Below are positions 48,680 to 60,184 of a stretch of 64,000 bases of DNA, piece by piece. The position numbers were made by a program, and so were the translations under genes. Location of the stretch: assembly GCA_004556965.1 (NCBI GenBank), contig SFFE01000002.1, forward strand, positions 1 to 64,000. The letters are read 5' to 3'. The notes under the pieces were generated by a model. That model worked only from the letters and a program-made list of their open reading frames with translations. It ran no database searches and had not been told where the DNA came from. Position 1 is the stretch's first letter. Every line of letters starts with the position of its first letter. Source of the stretch: Clostridiales bacterium. GTDB taxonomy: Bacteria > Bacillota > Clostridia > Oscillospirales > Oscillospiraceae.

Positions 48680-50767
48680 ATGCTCGAACTGTTATCTCCC
48701 GCCGGATCGCCGGACGCCGTGATTGCCGCGGTGCAAAACGGCGCCGACGCGGTTTACATGGGCTTTGGCGCGCACAACGCGCGCCGCAGCGCGGACAATT
48801 TCACAGAGGATGAGTTTGCCAAGGCGGTGCGCTACTGCCACATCCGCGGCTGCAAGGTCTATGTCACGCTCAACACCCTCGTGGGCGACCGGGAGATGAC
48901 GGCCGCCGCCGATTTGGCGCGCAAGGCGTCGGACTACGGCGCGGATGCGATTCTGGTGCAGGATCTCGGCCTGATGCGCGTGCTGCGCGAGACCGTGCCG
49001 GACATTCCGCTGCACGCGAGCACGCAGATGAGCATTCACAACCTCGCGGGCGTGGAGGCCGCCGCCGAAATGGGCTTTACCCGCGCGGTGCTGGCGCGGG
49101 AGCTTTCGCTCGACCAGATTCGCGTGATTTCCAAACACGCGAGCATCGAGACGGAGGTGTTCGTGCACGGCGCGCTGTGCTTCTGCTATTCCGGCCAGTG
49201 CTACATGAGCGCGCTGATCGGACGGCGCAGCGGCAACCGCGGCGCGTGCGCGCAGCCGTGCCGCATGCAGTACAGCATGGGCGGACGCATGGACGAATAC
49301 CCGCTCAGCCTGCGGGACAACTGCCTTGTGGATTATCTCCGCCAGCTCGAGGACGCGGGCGTCGCCTGCGCGAAGATCGAAGGGCGCATGAAGCGCCCCG
49401 AATACGTCGCCGTGGTGACGGATGTGTACGCCCGGTGCATCCGCGAGCGGCGCACGCCCACCCCGGCGGAGCAGGAAAAGCTGGAGCTGGCCTTTTCCCG
49501 TCAGGGCTTCACGCAGGGCTATCTGCTGGGGCAGAAGGGACCGGACATGCTCGGCACCCGCGCGGAGAACGACCGCGCGGCGGAAAAGATGTTCTCCGCC
49601 GCCCGCAAGGCTTACGCTGAGGGCGAAATGCGCCGTGTGCCCGTGAAGTTTTACGTCATGGCGCGGCAGGGCGAGCCGATCATGGCCGCCGTGGAGGACC
49701 CCGAAAAGCACCGCGCCGTGCTGACCGGCCCCGTGCCGGAGCGCGCCGAGCGCGCCGCCATAAGCGAGCAGAGCCTTGCCGCGCAGTTTGCCAAGACGGG
49801 GGGCACCCCGTATTACAGCGCCGGAACCGAGTGCCGCATCGACCCCGATCTCTATCTCCCGGCGAGCGCGATCAACGACCTGCGCCGCCGCCTCATCACA
49901 GGACTGAAGGAGGCGCGCGCCGCGCTGCCGGAGCGCCGGAGCCTGCCGGTAGCGCCCCTGCCGCAGGGGAAAAATTACTACTCTGACCCCGCACGCATCT
50001 ATCAGGTGCTCTCCGCCGAGCAGATGACGCCGGAGCTGGCCGCGCTCAAGCCGGACTATCTCTATGTTCCGGCAGAGGCGCTTGGCGAAGCGCCGGAGCG
50101 CATCGAGCCGTTTGCGGCGCAGGGCACGCAGATCGTTGCGGTGCTGCCGCGCGTGGTGACGGACGATCAGGCCGAGGAGCTGGACGGCCTTTTGCGCACT
50201 GCCAGAGAAAACGGCGTGCAGCAGGCGCTCGTCGGCAACATGGGACATATTTTCTACGCCCGCCGCGCCGGGATGCAGCTTCGCGGCGACTTCGGGCTGA
50301 ATGTGTTCAACTCCTACACGGAGGAGCTGCTGCGTCAGGCAGGCTTCCTGTCCGTCACGGCGTCGTTTGAGCTGCGCATGGCGCAGATCCGCGACCTCGC
50401 CAAGGCGGTGGACACGGAGATGATCGTCTATGGCCGCCTGCCGTGCATGATTACCGAGCAGTGCGTCATCCGAAACAGCGCAGGGCGCTGCAACTGCCAC
50501 ATTCAAAACAACCTCACCGACCGGCGCGGCTCGGCGTTCCCCGTCGTGCGTGCGTTCGGCTGCCGCAATGTGATCTACAACGCGCATAAGCTCTATCTTG
50601 CGGACAAGCGCGAGGACTATGAGTCCGCCGGACTTTGGGGCGTGCGCCTGCTGTTTACGACGGAGACGCCGCGCGAGTGCGTGGAGGTCGCCAAAAGCTA
50701 TCTGGGGCTTACGGATTACCGCCCGAACGGGTTGACCCGCGGCCTGTACTATAGAGGAGTCGAATAA
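48680..50767 (+). CDS. U32-family peptidase-like protein with DUF3656
   Basis: A 695-residue member of the U32 group. The N-terminal half has LLSPAGSPDAVIAAVQNGADAVYMG, ELSLDQI, the motif EVFVHGALCFCYSGQCYMSA and RGACAQPCR, with the conserved cysteines of RlhA/TrhP-like tRNA and rRNA hydroxylation factors. The C-terminal half contains a DUF3656-type region and MITEQCVIRN. Despite the peptidase name, a role in RNA hydroxylation or collagen-like substrates is equally likely. maf follows 4 nt after. Confidence 0.85.
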   Translation: MLELLSPAGSPDAVIAAVQNGADAVYMGFGAHNARRSADNFTEDEFAKAVRYCHIRGCKVYVTLNTLVGDREMTAAADLARKASDYGADAILVQDLGLMRVLRETVPDIPLHASTQMSIHNLAGVEAAAEMGFTRAVLARELSLDQIRVISKHASIETEVFVHGALCFCYSGQCYMSALIGRRSGNRGACAQPCRMQYSMGGRMDEYPLSLRDNCLVDYLRQLEDAGVACAKIEGRMKRPEYVAVVTDVYARCIRERRTPTPAEQEKLELAFSRQGFTQGYLLGQKGPDMLGTRAENDRAAEKMFSAARKAYAEGEMRRVPVKFYVMARQGEPIMAAVEDPEKHRAVLTGPVPERAERAAISEQSLAAQFAKTGGTPYYSAGTECRIDPDLYLPASAINDLRRRLITGLKEARAALPERRSLPVAPLPQGKNYYSDPARIYQVLSAEQMTPELAALKPDYLYVPAEALGEAPERIEPFAAQGTQIVAVLPRVVTDDQAEELDGLLRTARENGVQQALVGNMGHIFYARRAGMQLRGDFGLNVFNSYTEELLRQAGFLSVTASFELRMAQIRDLAKAVDTEMIVYGRLPCMITEQCVIRNSAGRCNCHIQNNLTDRRGSAFPVVRAFGCRNVIYNAHKLYLADKREDYESAGLWGVRLLFTTETPRECVEVAKSYLGLTDYRPNGLTRGLYYRGVE

Positions 50768-50771
50768 CACC

Positions 50772-51344
50772 TTGAACATTGTACTTGCATCCGGCTCGCC
50801 GCGGCGGCGGGAGCTGCTGGAAATGCTGAAAATCAGCCCGCTGAAGATCATCCCCGCCACCGGCGAGGAGCACCCCGCGCCCGGCCTTGGGCCGGAAGAG
50901 ACCGTCGCGGCGCTCTCGCGCCAGAAGGCCGATGAGGTTGCGGCGAAATGCGCGCCGGAGGACGTGATTATCGCAGCGGACACGATCGTGTGGTTTGACG
51001 GGGAGATCCTCGGCAAGCCGAAGGATCACGACGACGCAGTGCGGATGCTCTCCGCCCTCTCCGGGAAAGAGCATACCGTGTTCACCGGCGTCACCGTGTC
51101 GCGCGGCGCGGAAACATCCACGGAGGTGGAAGCGTCCAAAGTACGGTTTCGCGCGCTCTCCGCGCGTGAAATCGAAGCCTACATCGCTACCGGCGAGCCG
51201 ATGGACAAGGCCGGCGCTTACGGCGCGCAGGGCCGCGCCGCCGTGTTCGTCGAGGGCATCACGGGGGACTTTTTCAACGTCATGGGCCTGCCGCTGTGCA
51301 GACTTGGGAAAATGCTTGCGAAGCTGGGAGTCGAGCTCATTTGA
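50772..51344 (+). CDS. maf: Maf-like nucleoside triphosphate pyrophosphatase
   Basis: A 190-residue house-cleaning NTPase that hydrolyses modified or excess nucleotides. IVLASGSPRRRELL at the N terminus, AADTIVWFDGEILGKPKD near residue 68 and YGAQGRAAVFVEGITGDFFNVMGLP near the C terminus are the family motifs. The start is a TTG at 50772; an AGAGGAG site is 12 nt upstream. Its stop overlaps the mreC start, linking it to the cell-shape genes, as in many Firmicutes. Confidence 0.92.
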   Translation: MNIVLASGSPRRRELLEMLKISPLKIIPATGEEHPAPGLGPEETVAALSRQKADEVAAKCAPEDVIIAADTIVWFDGEILGKPKDHDDAVRMLSALSGKEHTVFTGVTVSRGAETSTEVEASKVRFRALSAREIEAYIATGEPMDKAGAYGAQGRAAVFVEGITGDFFNVMGLPLCRLGKMLAKLGVELI

Positions 51345-52189
51345 ACTGGAAAACATTTTTAAAGAAAAAGGGCGTCCGCATCGGCGCGCTCGTGCTGGTC
51401 GTGGTACTCATTGCCGCGGTCATCATGGGGAGTCTTGGCGGCCGCGCCGGATTCCTGACGAATCTGGACGGCGCGCTGCGCGCCCCGTTCCAGCAGGCTG
51501 CGGCCACGACCGCGAGCTGGCTGGAGAGCATTTATGGCTACATCTACAAATACGACCAGCTCGCCGCCGAGAACGAGGAGCTGAAAAACCAGCTCGCCGC
51601 CGCGCAGGCGGAAGCCCGCGAGGGGCGCGAGGCCACGGAGGAAAACGAACGGCTGCGCACGCTGCTGGAGTTCAAGCAGCGCCATACGGACTTTGCGCTG
51701 GAATCGGCCAAGGTCGTGTCCTACAGCGCGTCCAACTGGTCGTCGATCATGACGATCAGCAAGGGCGAGGACGCCGGCATCGAGGTGGGCGACAGCGTCA
51801 TGACCGAGAGCGGCGCGCTCGTCGGTCAGGTCATCGAGGTCGGCAGCAACTGGGCGACCGTCCGCTCCGTCATCGACGTGGATATGAGCGTCGGCGGCTA
51901 CGTGTCGAACAGCGGCGCGACGGCCATGGTCGTGGGGGACTTCACCCTCATGCAGGAAGGCTGCGTGCGGCTCGGCTATCTCACCGAGGGCGCGAGCATC
52001 TTCTCCGGCGACACGGTGCTGACCTCCGGCAAGGGCGGCGCGTTCCCGGCGGGACTCGTCGTCGGCATGGTGGAGGAAGTGCGCACCGAGGCCGGCGGCC
52101 AGCAGGTCTACGGCGTGATCCGGCCTGCCTGCGATCTGAACGCGCTGGTGCAGGTGTTTGTCATCAAGGACTTTGAAGTGGTGGAGTGA
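51341..52189 (+). CDS. mreC: Rod-shape-determining protein MreC
   Basis: MreC links the cytosolic MreB filaments to outer wall synthesis. The 282-residue protein has one membrane segment (about 10-28), a coiled coil rich in Glu/Lys/Ala (about 65-105, ENEELKNQLAAAQAEA) and a beta-barrel outer domain (VGQVIEVGSNWATVRSVID). The start is inferred to be the TTG at 51341, overlapping the maf TGA, with GGGAG 10 nt upstream. mreB is not in this cluster. Confidence 0.92.
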   Translation: MNWKTFLKKKGVRIGALVLVVVLIAAVIMGSLGGRAGFLTNLDGALRAPFQQAAATTASWLESIYGYIYKYDQLAAENEELKNQLAAAQAEAREGREATEENERLRTLLEFKQRHTDFALESAKVVSYSASNWSSIMTISKGEDAGIEVGDSVMTESGALVGQVIEVGSNWATVRSVIDVDMSVGGYVSNSGATAMVVGDFTLMQEGCVRLGYLTEGASIFSGDTVLTSGKGGAFPAGLVVGMVEEVRTEAGGQQVYGVIRPACDLNALVQVFVIKDFEVVE

Positions 52190-52192
52190 GCC

Positions 52193-52708
52193 ATGTGGCG
52201 TGATCTGATCCGAAAAGAAAAGCTGCGCCATGTCGCGCTGTGCGCGCTGTATCTGGCCGTGACGCTGCTGCTGCAGAACACCGTTTTTGCCCGTATCCGC
52301 GTCTTCGGTGCGCGCGCGATGTTCGTGCCCGCTGTGGTCGTCGCCGTCGCAATGTTCAACGGCAGCGTTCCGGGCGCGGTGTTCGGCCTGTTCGCGGGCT
52401 TCTTCTGCGACATGGGCTACCCGGAGAACACCGTGCTGTTCACGGCGCTGTTTCCCGTGCTCGGCTTCGGCGCGGGCATGTGCGCGGAATATCTCGTGAA
52501 CCGCGCGCTGCTGCCGTTTCTGTGCGTGAGCTTCGCCGCGTTTTTGCTCACGGCGTTTTGCCAGATGTTCCGGCTGTGGATTTTTCAGGGCATGGATTTC
52601 TGGCCGCTGTTCGGCACGGCGCTGCTGCAAAGCATCCTGTCTCTGCCGCTCGCAATCCCGTATTACTACATCAGCCGCGCCGCCGAACGCCGGCGGGCGC
52701 AGAGCTGA
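52193..52708 (+). CDS. mreD: Rod-shape-determining protein MreD
   Basis: A 171-residue integral membrane protein with about five segments that completes the elongation complex. Recognised by position and by the pattern FVPAVVVAVAMFNGSVPGAVFGLFAGFFCDM. It lies 3 nt after mreC and 33 nt before the PBP2 gene. Confidence 0.9.
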   Translation: MWRDLIRKEKLRHVALCALYLAVTLLLQNTVFARIRVFGARAMFVPAVVVAVAMFNGSVPGAVFGLFAGFFCDMGYPENTVLFTALFPVLGFGAGMCAEYLVNRALLPFLCVSFAAFLLTAFCQMFRLWIFQGMDFWPLFGTALLQSILSLPLAIPYYYISRAAERRRAQS

Positions 52709-52741
52709 CCGCTTCCGCTCCGAAAGGATACAGAGAATACC

Positions 52742-54814
52742 ATGGACAGACCAATCAAGCCCGGAAGAATCACCGCGCTGGCTGTGCTGCTGGCACTGCT
52801 GCTCGTGATCTTTCTCGTGGCGCTCTATAAACTGCAGATTGTGGAAGGCAATGCGTATTATGAGGAGAGCCGCAACAACGTGGCCTCCACGCAGCGCGTC
52901 AAGGCCGCGCGCGGCAGCATCCTCGACCGCTATGGCCGCGTGCTCGTGTCGAACACGAGCTGCAACAACCTCGTGTTCAATACCGACGACCTCTTTGAGC
53001 AGGACGATCCGAACGCGGTGCTGCTGCAGATGGTCCGCACCGTGCAGGCCAGCGGCGACACGTATGTCGACGAGCTGCCGGTGACGGCGTCGCCCCCGTT
53101 CGAGTACACGGAGATGAACGACACCCAGCGCACGCAGCTCAAAGGCTATCTCAAGTTCGTCGGGCTGGACGAGGACGCAAGCGCCGTGGAGCTGATGAGC
53201 TGCTTCCGCCAAAAATTTGAAATCGACAACAACTACTCCGCCGAGGATATGCGCACCATTGCCGGACTGCGCTATTCGATCAAGACGCGGTATATCGACG
53301 GGCTGTACCTGCCGGACTATACCTTTGTAAAGGACGCGAGCATGGAGCTGATCTCCTCGCTCATGGAAAACGGCATTTCCGGCTTCGACGTGACCGTGGA
53401 CTACGTGCGGCAGTATAACACGAACTGCGCCGCGCACCTGCTGGGCTATACGCGCCTGATGGACGCGAAGGACTACGAAGTCTACGGGCCGCTGGGCTAT
53501 TCGATGGACGCGGAGGTCGGCAAGGAGGGCGCGGAGTACGCCTTTGAAAAATACCTCCACGGCACGGACGGCGAGGCTGTCGTGACCAAAAACGCCTCCG
53601 GCACCGTGACTGGCACGATCTACACCAAGGAGCCGGAGCCGGGCAACAACGTGAGCCTGACGATCGACCTCGATCTGCAGAGCGCGGCGGAAACCGCGCT
53701 TGCGAACGGCGTCGAGAGCATGCGTGCGCGGCAGGCTGAAAACGGCGACGTCAGCAGCGTGGCCAGCGGCGGCGCGGTCGTGGCGGTGGATGTGAAAACG
53801 GGCGAGCCGCTCGCCATTGCGAGCTACCCGACCTATGATCTTTCCACCCTGTTTGACGGCGACAATTATGAAACGCTCGCAGCCGACGAAAGCAATCCAC
53901 TGTTCAACCGCGCGCTCATGGGTCAATATTCTCCCGGTTCCACTTTCAAGCCCTGCACCGCCATCGCGGGGCTGACGGAGGGCGTCATCAATACCGGCAG
54001 CACGATCACGTGCAACGGCATCTTCACAAAGTATGAAGAGCAGGGCTACGCGCCGCGGTGCTGGATCTACAGCTCCGGCGCCACCCACGGCGCAGACAAC
54101 GTCACCGAGGCGATCCGCGATTCGTGCAACATCTTCTTCTACACCGTGGGCGACAGCATGAACATCGATACGCTCGCGCGCTACGCCGCGGCGTTCGGTC
54201 TGGGCGAGTCCACCGGCATTGAGCTGCCGGAGAGCATCGGTCAGATGGCGACGAAAAAGCTCAAGGAAGAGAAGTACAACGAGGACTGGTATCTCGGCGA
54301 CTCGCTGCAGGCGGCCATCGGCCAGTCGATCAGCCTGTTTACGCCGCTGCAGCTTGCGGAATACTGCGCCACGATCGCAAACGGCGGCACGCGCCATTCC
54401 GCCTCCATCCTGAAATCCGTGCGCAGCTATGACTATACCGAACAGCTCTACGAGGCGGAGCACGAGGTGCTCAGCACCGTGGAGACCAGCGACTACAACT
54501 GGGCGGCCGTGCAGCGCGGCATGTACCTCGTGGCGAACGACCCCAGCGGCTCCGCGTACGAGACCTTCGGTACGTATCAGGTGCCCGTCGCCGCCAAGAC
54601 CGGCACTGCCCAGCTCGGTGAAAACCAGGTCAACAACGCCATTTTTATTTGCTATGCACCTTACGACGATCCGCAGATCGCGGTCGCCGTCGTGGTCGAG
54701 CACGGCGTCGCCGGCGCGAGCATCGCCTCCATCGCCCGCGACGTGCTTGACGCCTACTTCACCGTGAAAAACGTCAACGCCTCGGTCGAAACCGAGCTTT
54801 CCCTGCTGCCGTAA
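52742..54814 (+). CDS. mrdA: Penicillin-binding protein 2 (elongation transpeptidase)
   Basis: A class B PBP that cross-links peptidoglycan during elongation. The 690-residue protein has an N-terminal membrane anchor (about 10-30), a dimerisation region with RGSILDRYGRVL, and the transpeptidase domain with SPGSTFKP (catalytic Ser near 400, Lys near 403), the SCN motif in IRDSCNIFFYTVGD, and KTGTAQ near 620. It is part of the mreC-mreD-mrdA cluster; rodA is not present here. Confidence 0.93.
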   Translation: MDRPIKPGRITALAVLLALLLVIFLVALYKLQIVEGNAYYEESRNNVASTQRVKAARGSILDRYGRVLVSNTSCNNLVFNTDDLFEQDDPNAVLLQMVRTVQASGDTYVDELPVTASPPFEYTEMNDTQRTQLKGYLKFVGLDEDASAVELMSCFRQKFEIDNNYSAEDMRTIAGLRYSIKTRYIDGLYLPDYTFVKDASMELISSLMENGISGFDVTVDYVRQYNTNCAAHLLGYTRLMDAKDYEVYGPLGYSMDAEVGKEGAEYAFEKYLHGTDGEAVVTKNASGTVTGTIYTKEPEPGNNVSLTIDLDLQSAAETALANGVESMRARQAENGDVSSVASGGAVVAVDVKTGEPLAIASYPTYDLSTLFDGDNYETLAADESNPLFNRALMGQYSPGSTFKPCTAIAGLTEGVINTGSTITCNGIFTKYEEQGYAPRCWIYSSGATHGADNVTEAIRDSCNIFFYTVGDSMNIDTLARYAAAFGLGESTGIELPESIGQMATKKLKEEKYNEDWYLGDSLQAAIGQSISLFTPLQLAEYCATIANGGTRHSASILKSVRSYDYTEQLYEAEHEVLSTVETSDYNWAAVQRGMYLVANDPSGSAYETFGTYQVPVAAKTGTAQLGENQVNNAIFICYAPYDDPQIAVAVVVEHGVAGASIASIARDVLDAYFTVKNVNASVETELSLLP

Positions 54815-54873
54815 CCATTTGCGCGCAGCGCGATATCACTTCCTGAAATCCCATCCAGAGAGGAGACTCCCCA

Positions 54874-55272
54874 ATGAATATTGCATTAATTGCCCACGAC
54901 CGGAAAAAGGAACTCATGGTCCAGTTTTGCATTGCCTACTGCGGCATCCTCGCAAAGCATGACCTGTGCGCCACCAGCACCACCGGCAAGCTCGTCAGCG
55001 AGGCGACCGGCCTGCCCATCCATACCTACCTGCACTCCTCGCAGGGCTGCCAGCAGATCGACGCCCGCATCACCTACAACGAGATCGACCTCGTGCTGTT
55101 TTTCTGCGACGCGGAAAACGAGAGCGGCTTTGACGAGGTGAACAAGATGGCGCGCCTGTGCGACCAGCGGCAGATCCCGTTTGCCAGCAATGTGGCCACG
55201 GCAGAGGTGCTGATTCTGGGTCTCAGCCGCGGCGATCTCGACTGGCGCGACATCGTCAACCCCAAGAAATAA
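54874..55272 (+). CDS. mgsA: Methylglyoxal synthase
   Basis: It turns dihydroxyacetone phosphate into methylglyoxal, a bypass relieving sugar-phosphate stress. The 132-residue protein has IALIAHDRKKELM at the N terminus, CATSTTGKL binding phosphate, and SSQGCQQIDARI in the middle; the catalytic Asp of the family falls in NEIDLVLFFCD. GAGAGGAGA precedes the ATG. It follows the mre cluster, a frequent Firmicutes arrangement, here without minCDE. Confidence 0.93.
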   Translation: MNIALIAHDRKKELMVQFCIAYCGILAKHDLCATSTTGKLVSEATGLPIHTYLHSSQGCQQIDARITYNEIDLVLFFCDAENESGFDEVNKMARLCDQRQIPFASNVATAEVLILGLSRGDLDWRDIVNPKK

Positions 55273-55349
55273 TCCGGCGACGCGGAAAGGCGCTGCCCCG
55301 AAGCGGGCAGCTTTTCGCGTTTCTGCCGATTTGGAAAGGATCCGCAATT

Positions 55350-56705
55350 ATGGAGAAAATCAAACCGCGCACGCTGTCCGGCTTTCTGGAGCTGCTGCCG
55401 GAAAAGCAGATGCAGATGGAAAAAATGCTCGCCATCCTGCGCGAGACCTACGCGCTCTATGGCTTCACCCCGCTCGATACCCCGGCGATCGAGGCCGCCG
55501 AGGTGCTGCTGGCTAAGGGCGGCGGCGAGACGGAAAAGCAGATCTACCGCTTTCAGAAGGGCGACAGCGACCTTGCGCTGCGCTTCGACCTCACCGTACC
55601 GCTGGCGAAGTACGTCGCCGCGAACTACGGGCAATTGACGTTCCCGTTCCGCCGCTACCAGATCGGCAAGGTCTGGCGCGGCGAGCGCGCGCAGCGCGGC
55701 CGGTTCCGGGAATTTTATCAGGCGGATATCGACGTCATCGGCGACGGTGCGCTCGATATCCTGAACGAGGCGGAGATCCCCGCCATCATCTATCAGACCT
55801 TCACGAAGCTCGGCCTGACGCGCTTTCGCATCCGCGTGAACAACCGGAAGGTCTTAAACGGCTTTTTTGAGATCCTCGGCCTGTCCGAGCGCGCGGGCGA
55901 CGTGCTGCGCACGATCGACAAGCTCGACAAGATCGGCGCAGAGAAGGTGCACGCCTTGCTCACGGAGGAGTGCGGTGTGTCGGGCGAGAGCGCGGATGAG
56001 ATCCTCCGCTTCATCTCCGTGCCCGGCACAAGCGCGGACAAGCTCGCGTTTCTTGCGCAGTATCAGGGGCGCAGCGATGTGTTCGATCTCGGCCTCAGCG
56101 AGCTGCGCACCGTGGTGGAGTATCTCCCGGCCTTCGGCGTGCCGGAGGAGAATTTCGAGATCGACCTCACCATCGCGCGTGGGCTGGATTACTATACCGG
56201 CACCGTGTACGAGACCGTCATGACCGACCACCCGGAGGTCGGCTCCGTCTGCTCCGGCGGGCGGTACGACAATCTGGCCGAGTATTACACGAACAAAAAC
56301 CTGCCCGGCGTCGGCATCTCCATCGGTCTGACCCGGCTGTTCTACGTCCTGCAGGAGCAGAACATGCTCTCGGAGAACTTGCTCACCGCGCCTGCCGACG
56401 TGCTGATTCTGCCGATGACAGACGATCTCTCCGGCGCGATCGCGCTCGCAACAAAGCTGCGCGCCGCCGGGCTGCGCACCCAGCTCTATGGCGAAAAGAA
56501 GAAATTCAAGGCCAAAATGGCCTATGCCGATAAGCTCGGCGTCCCGTTCGTCATCTTCCTCGGTGAGGACGAAATCGCGCAGGGCAAGTGTTCGGTCAAA
56601 AACATGACCACGGGCGAGCAGCAGACCGTCACGTCCAACGAGGCGCTCCTGATGCTGCGCGTCGCCATCGACGAGCGCAACGCCGGCTCGGTCATCCAAG
56701 AATAA
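55350..56705 (+). CDS. hisS: Histidyl-tRNA synthetase
   Basis: The 451-residue class II synthetase charges tRNA-His. Motif 2 region RRYQIGKVWRGERAQRGRFREFYQADIDVIG, the histidine-binding ARGLDYYTGTVYE and motif 3 GISIGLTRLFYVL are present, followed by a C-terminal anticodon-binding domain. The ATG at 55350 has GGAAAGGA upstream; the longer open frame mirrors mgsA. No T-box leader was found before it. aspS follows in the same operon. Confidence 0.95.
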   Translation: MEKIKPRTLSGFLELLPEKQMQMEKMLAILRETYALYGFTPLDTPAIEAAEVLLAKGGGETEKQIYRFQKGDSDLALRFDLTVPLAKYVAANYGQLTFPFRRYQIGKVWRGERAQRGRFREFYQADIDVIGDGALDILNEAEIPAIIYQTFTKLGLTRFRIRVNNRKVLNGFFEILGLSERAGDVLRTIDKLDKIGAEKVHALLTEECGVSGESADEILRFISVPGTSADKLAFLAQYQGRSDVFDLGLSELRTVVEYLPAFGVPEENFEIDLTIARGLDYYTGTVYETVMTDHPEVGSVCSGGRYDNLAEYYTNKNLPGVGISIGLTRLFYVLQEQNMLSENLLTAPADVLILPMTDDLSGAIALATKLRAAGLRTQLYGEKKKFKAKMAYADKLGVPFVIFLGEDEIAQGKCSVKNMTTGEQQTVTSNEALLMLRVAIDERNAGSVIQE

Positions 56706-56746
56706 CGATATCTTGACGTTCAATCAAAAGAAAGGGAAGTAGGAGT

Positions 56747-58519
56747 ATGTTTCAGTCCCGTACCCACAATTGCAGCGAGCTGCGGCTCGAAAACGCCGGG
56801 GAGCGTGTGCGCATCGTCGGCTGGATGGAAAATGTCCGCGAGGTCGGGCAGAATTTTGCGTTTGTCGTCGTCCGCGATTTCTATGGCACCACGCAGGTCG
56901 TCATCGAGACCGAGGACATGATGCAGATCGTCAAGCCCCTGAACAAGGAATCGACCATTGCGGTCGAGGGCGTGGTGCGCGAGCGCGCCAGCAAGAACCC
57001 CAAGCAGGCCACCGGCGACATTGAGATCGTGCCGGATAAGATCGAGGTGCTCGGCCGCTGCCGGTACAACGAGCTGCCGTTCGAGATCAACCGCAGCCGC
57101 GACGCGGACGAGGCGCTGCGCCTGAAGTACCGCTATCTCGATCTGCGCAACCCCGCTGTGAAGCAGAACATCATCCTCCGCTGCCAGGTGGTGGCCGCCC
57201 TGCGGCAGGCTATGACCGAGCACGGCTTTTTGGAGATCACCACGCCGATCCTCACGGCGTCGTCTCCGGAGGGCGCGCGCGACTATCTCGTTCCCGCGCG
57301 CAAGCATCCCGGCAAGTTCTACGCCCTGCCGCAGGCGCCGCAGCAGTTCAAGCAGCTTCTGATGACGGCGGGCTTTGACCGCTATTTCCAGATCGCGCCC
57401 TGCTTCCGCGACGAGGACGCGCGCGGCGACCGCAGCCCCGGCGAGTTCTACCAGCTCGATATGGAGATGGCCTTCGCCTGCCAGGACGACGTGTTCGCCG
57501 TGCTGGAGGATGTGCTGCCGCCGATCTTCGCCAAGTACGGCACGTACAACATCGCGTCCGAAGCGCCGTTCCGCCGCATCTCCTTCCACGACGCGATGGA
57601 GACCTACGGCTCGGATAAGCCCGATCTGCGCATCGACCTCGTCGTGCAGGACATGACCGCGCTCGTGCAGGGCAGCGACTTTGCGCCCTTTGCGGAGGGC
57701 AACACCGTCAAGGCCATCGTGGTTGAGGATTGCGCCCTCGCGCGCAAGGCGGTCGATAAGCTCTGCGCCGACGTGGAGGTGCAGTCCGGCATGAAGCCCT
57801 ACTGGTTCAAGGTGGACGAGCAGGGCAGCTTCACCGGCGGCATCGCAAAGTTCTTAACACCCAATCACGACGCGATTGTCGAGGCCCTTTCTCTAAAACC
57901 CGGCTGCTTCGTCGGCGTGACGGCGGGCAAAAAGACCGCTGCGCAGAAGACGGCGGGCGTTTTGCGGAAGATGCTGGGCGCCGCCGTGCCCGGCCATATG
58001 GACAAGGAGCGCTACGAGTTCTGCTGGATCGTGGACTTCCCGATGTACGAGATTGGCGAGGAGTCCGGCGAGCTGGAGTTCTGCCACAACCCGTTCTCCA
58101 TGCCGAACGGCGGTCTGGAGATCCTCGAAAAAGCCGAGCGCGGCGAGGTCGATCCGCTCGACATCTACGCCTACCAGTACGACCTTGTGTGCAACGGCGT
58201 GGAGCTGTCCTCCGGCGCGGTGCGAAACCACGACCCGGAGATCATGGTCAAGGCCTTTGAGCTGGTGCGTCTCGGCGAGGACGACGTGAAGGCGAAGTTC
58301 CCGGCCATGTACAACGCCTTCTGCTACGGCGCGCCCCCGCACGCGGGCATTGCGCCGGGTGTGGACCGCATGGTCATGCTCCTCGCGGGCGAGGACTCCA
58401 TCCGTGAGATCATCCCGTTCCCGATGAATAAGAACGCGCAGGACGTCATGATGGGCGCCCCGTCCGAAGTGGAGCAGAAGCAGCTTGACGAGCTGCACAT
58501 CGCTATAATATCCGATTGA
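56747..58519 (+). CDS. aspS: Aspartyl-tRNA synthetase
   Basis: The 590-residue class II synthetase charges tRNA-Asp (and possibly tRNA-Asn). It has the N-terminal OB-fold anticodon domain (RVRIVGWMENVREVGQNFAFVVVRDFYG), motif 2 FRDEDARGDRSPGEFYQLDMEM, the bacterial-type insertion (GAD domain, about 290-410) and motif 3 GIAPGVDRMVMLLAGEDSIREIIPFP. GGGAAGTAGGAG precedes the ATG. It lies 41 nt after hisS. Confidence 0.96.
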   Translation: MFQSRTHNCSELRLENAGERVRIVGWMENVREVGQNFAFVVVRDFYGTTQVVIETEDMMQIVKPLNKESTIAVEGVVRERASKNPKQATGDIEIVPDKIEVLGRCRYNELPFEINRSRDADEALRLKYRYLDLRNPAVKQNIILRCQVVAALRQAMTEHGFLEITTPILTASSPEGARDYLVPARKHPGKFYALPQAPQQFKQLLMTAGFDRYFQIAPCFRDEDARGDRSPGEFYQLDMEMAFACQDDVFAVLEDVLPPIFAKYGTYNIASEAPFRRISFHDAMETYGSDKPDLRIDLVVQDMTALVQGSDFAPFAEGNTVKAIVVEDCALARKAVDKLCADVEVQSGMKPYWFKVDEQGSFTGGIAKFLTPNHDAIVEALSLKPGCFVGVTAGKKTAAQKTAGVLRKMLGAAVPGHMDKERYEFCWIVDFPMYEIGEESGELEFCHNPFSMPNGGLEILEKAERGEVDPLDIYAYQYDLVCNGVELSSGAVRNHDPEIMVKAFELVRLGEDDVKAKFPAMYNAFCYGAPPHAGIAPGVDRMVMLLAGEDSIREIIPFPMNKNAQDVMMGAPSEVEQKQLDELHIAIISD

Positions 58520-58578
58520 CAAACGCTTCGCTGGGAAAGAATCGCGCGGAGAAGGTTTTTTCAGAAAGGGGGGATTTC

Positions 58579-60102
<1,524 letters not shown>

Positions 60103-60116
60103 GCGCCGCCGGAGTG

Positions 60117-60146
60117 TTGACAATGCGCCGCCGGGGGTGCTATCAT
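60117..60146 (+). promoter_or_regulatory. Promoter of the DUF4190-like gene
   Basis: TTGACA (60117-60122), 18 nt, TATCAT (60141-60146). The ATG at 60185 follows about 30 nt later with an AAAGAGGG site. Confidence 0.65.
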
Positions 60147-60184
60147 AATTTTACCTGTGATTCAGAAAGAAAGAGGGCGTCTTT

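Noticed and set aside
51359..54703. A 1114-codon minus-strand frame opposite mreC-mreD-mrdA
   Set aside because: Compositional shadow of G+C-rich coding DNA; the plus strand carries recognisable mre and PBP motifs.
55273..55349. T-box leader before hisS-aspS
   Set aside because: The gap is only 77 nt and lacks the T-box sequence and a terminator/antiterminator pair.
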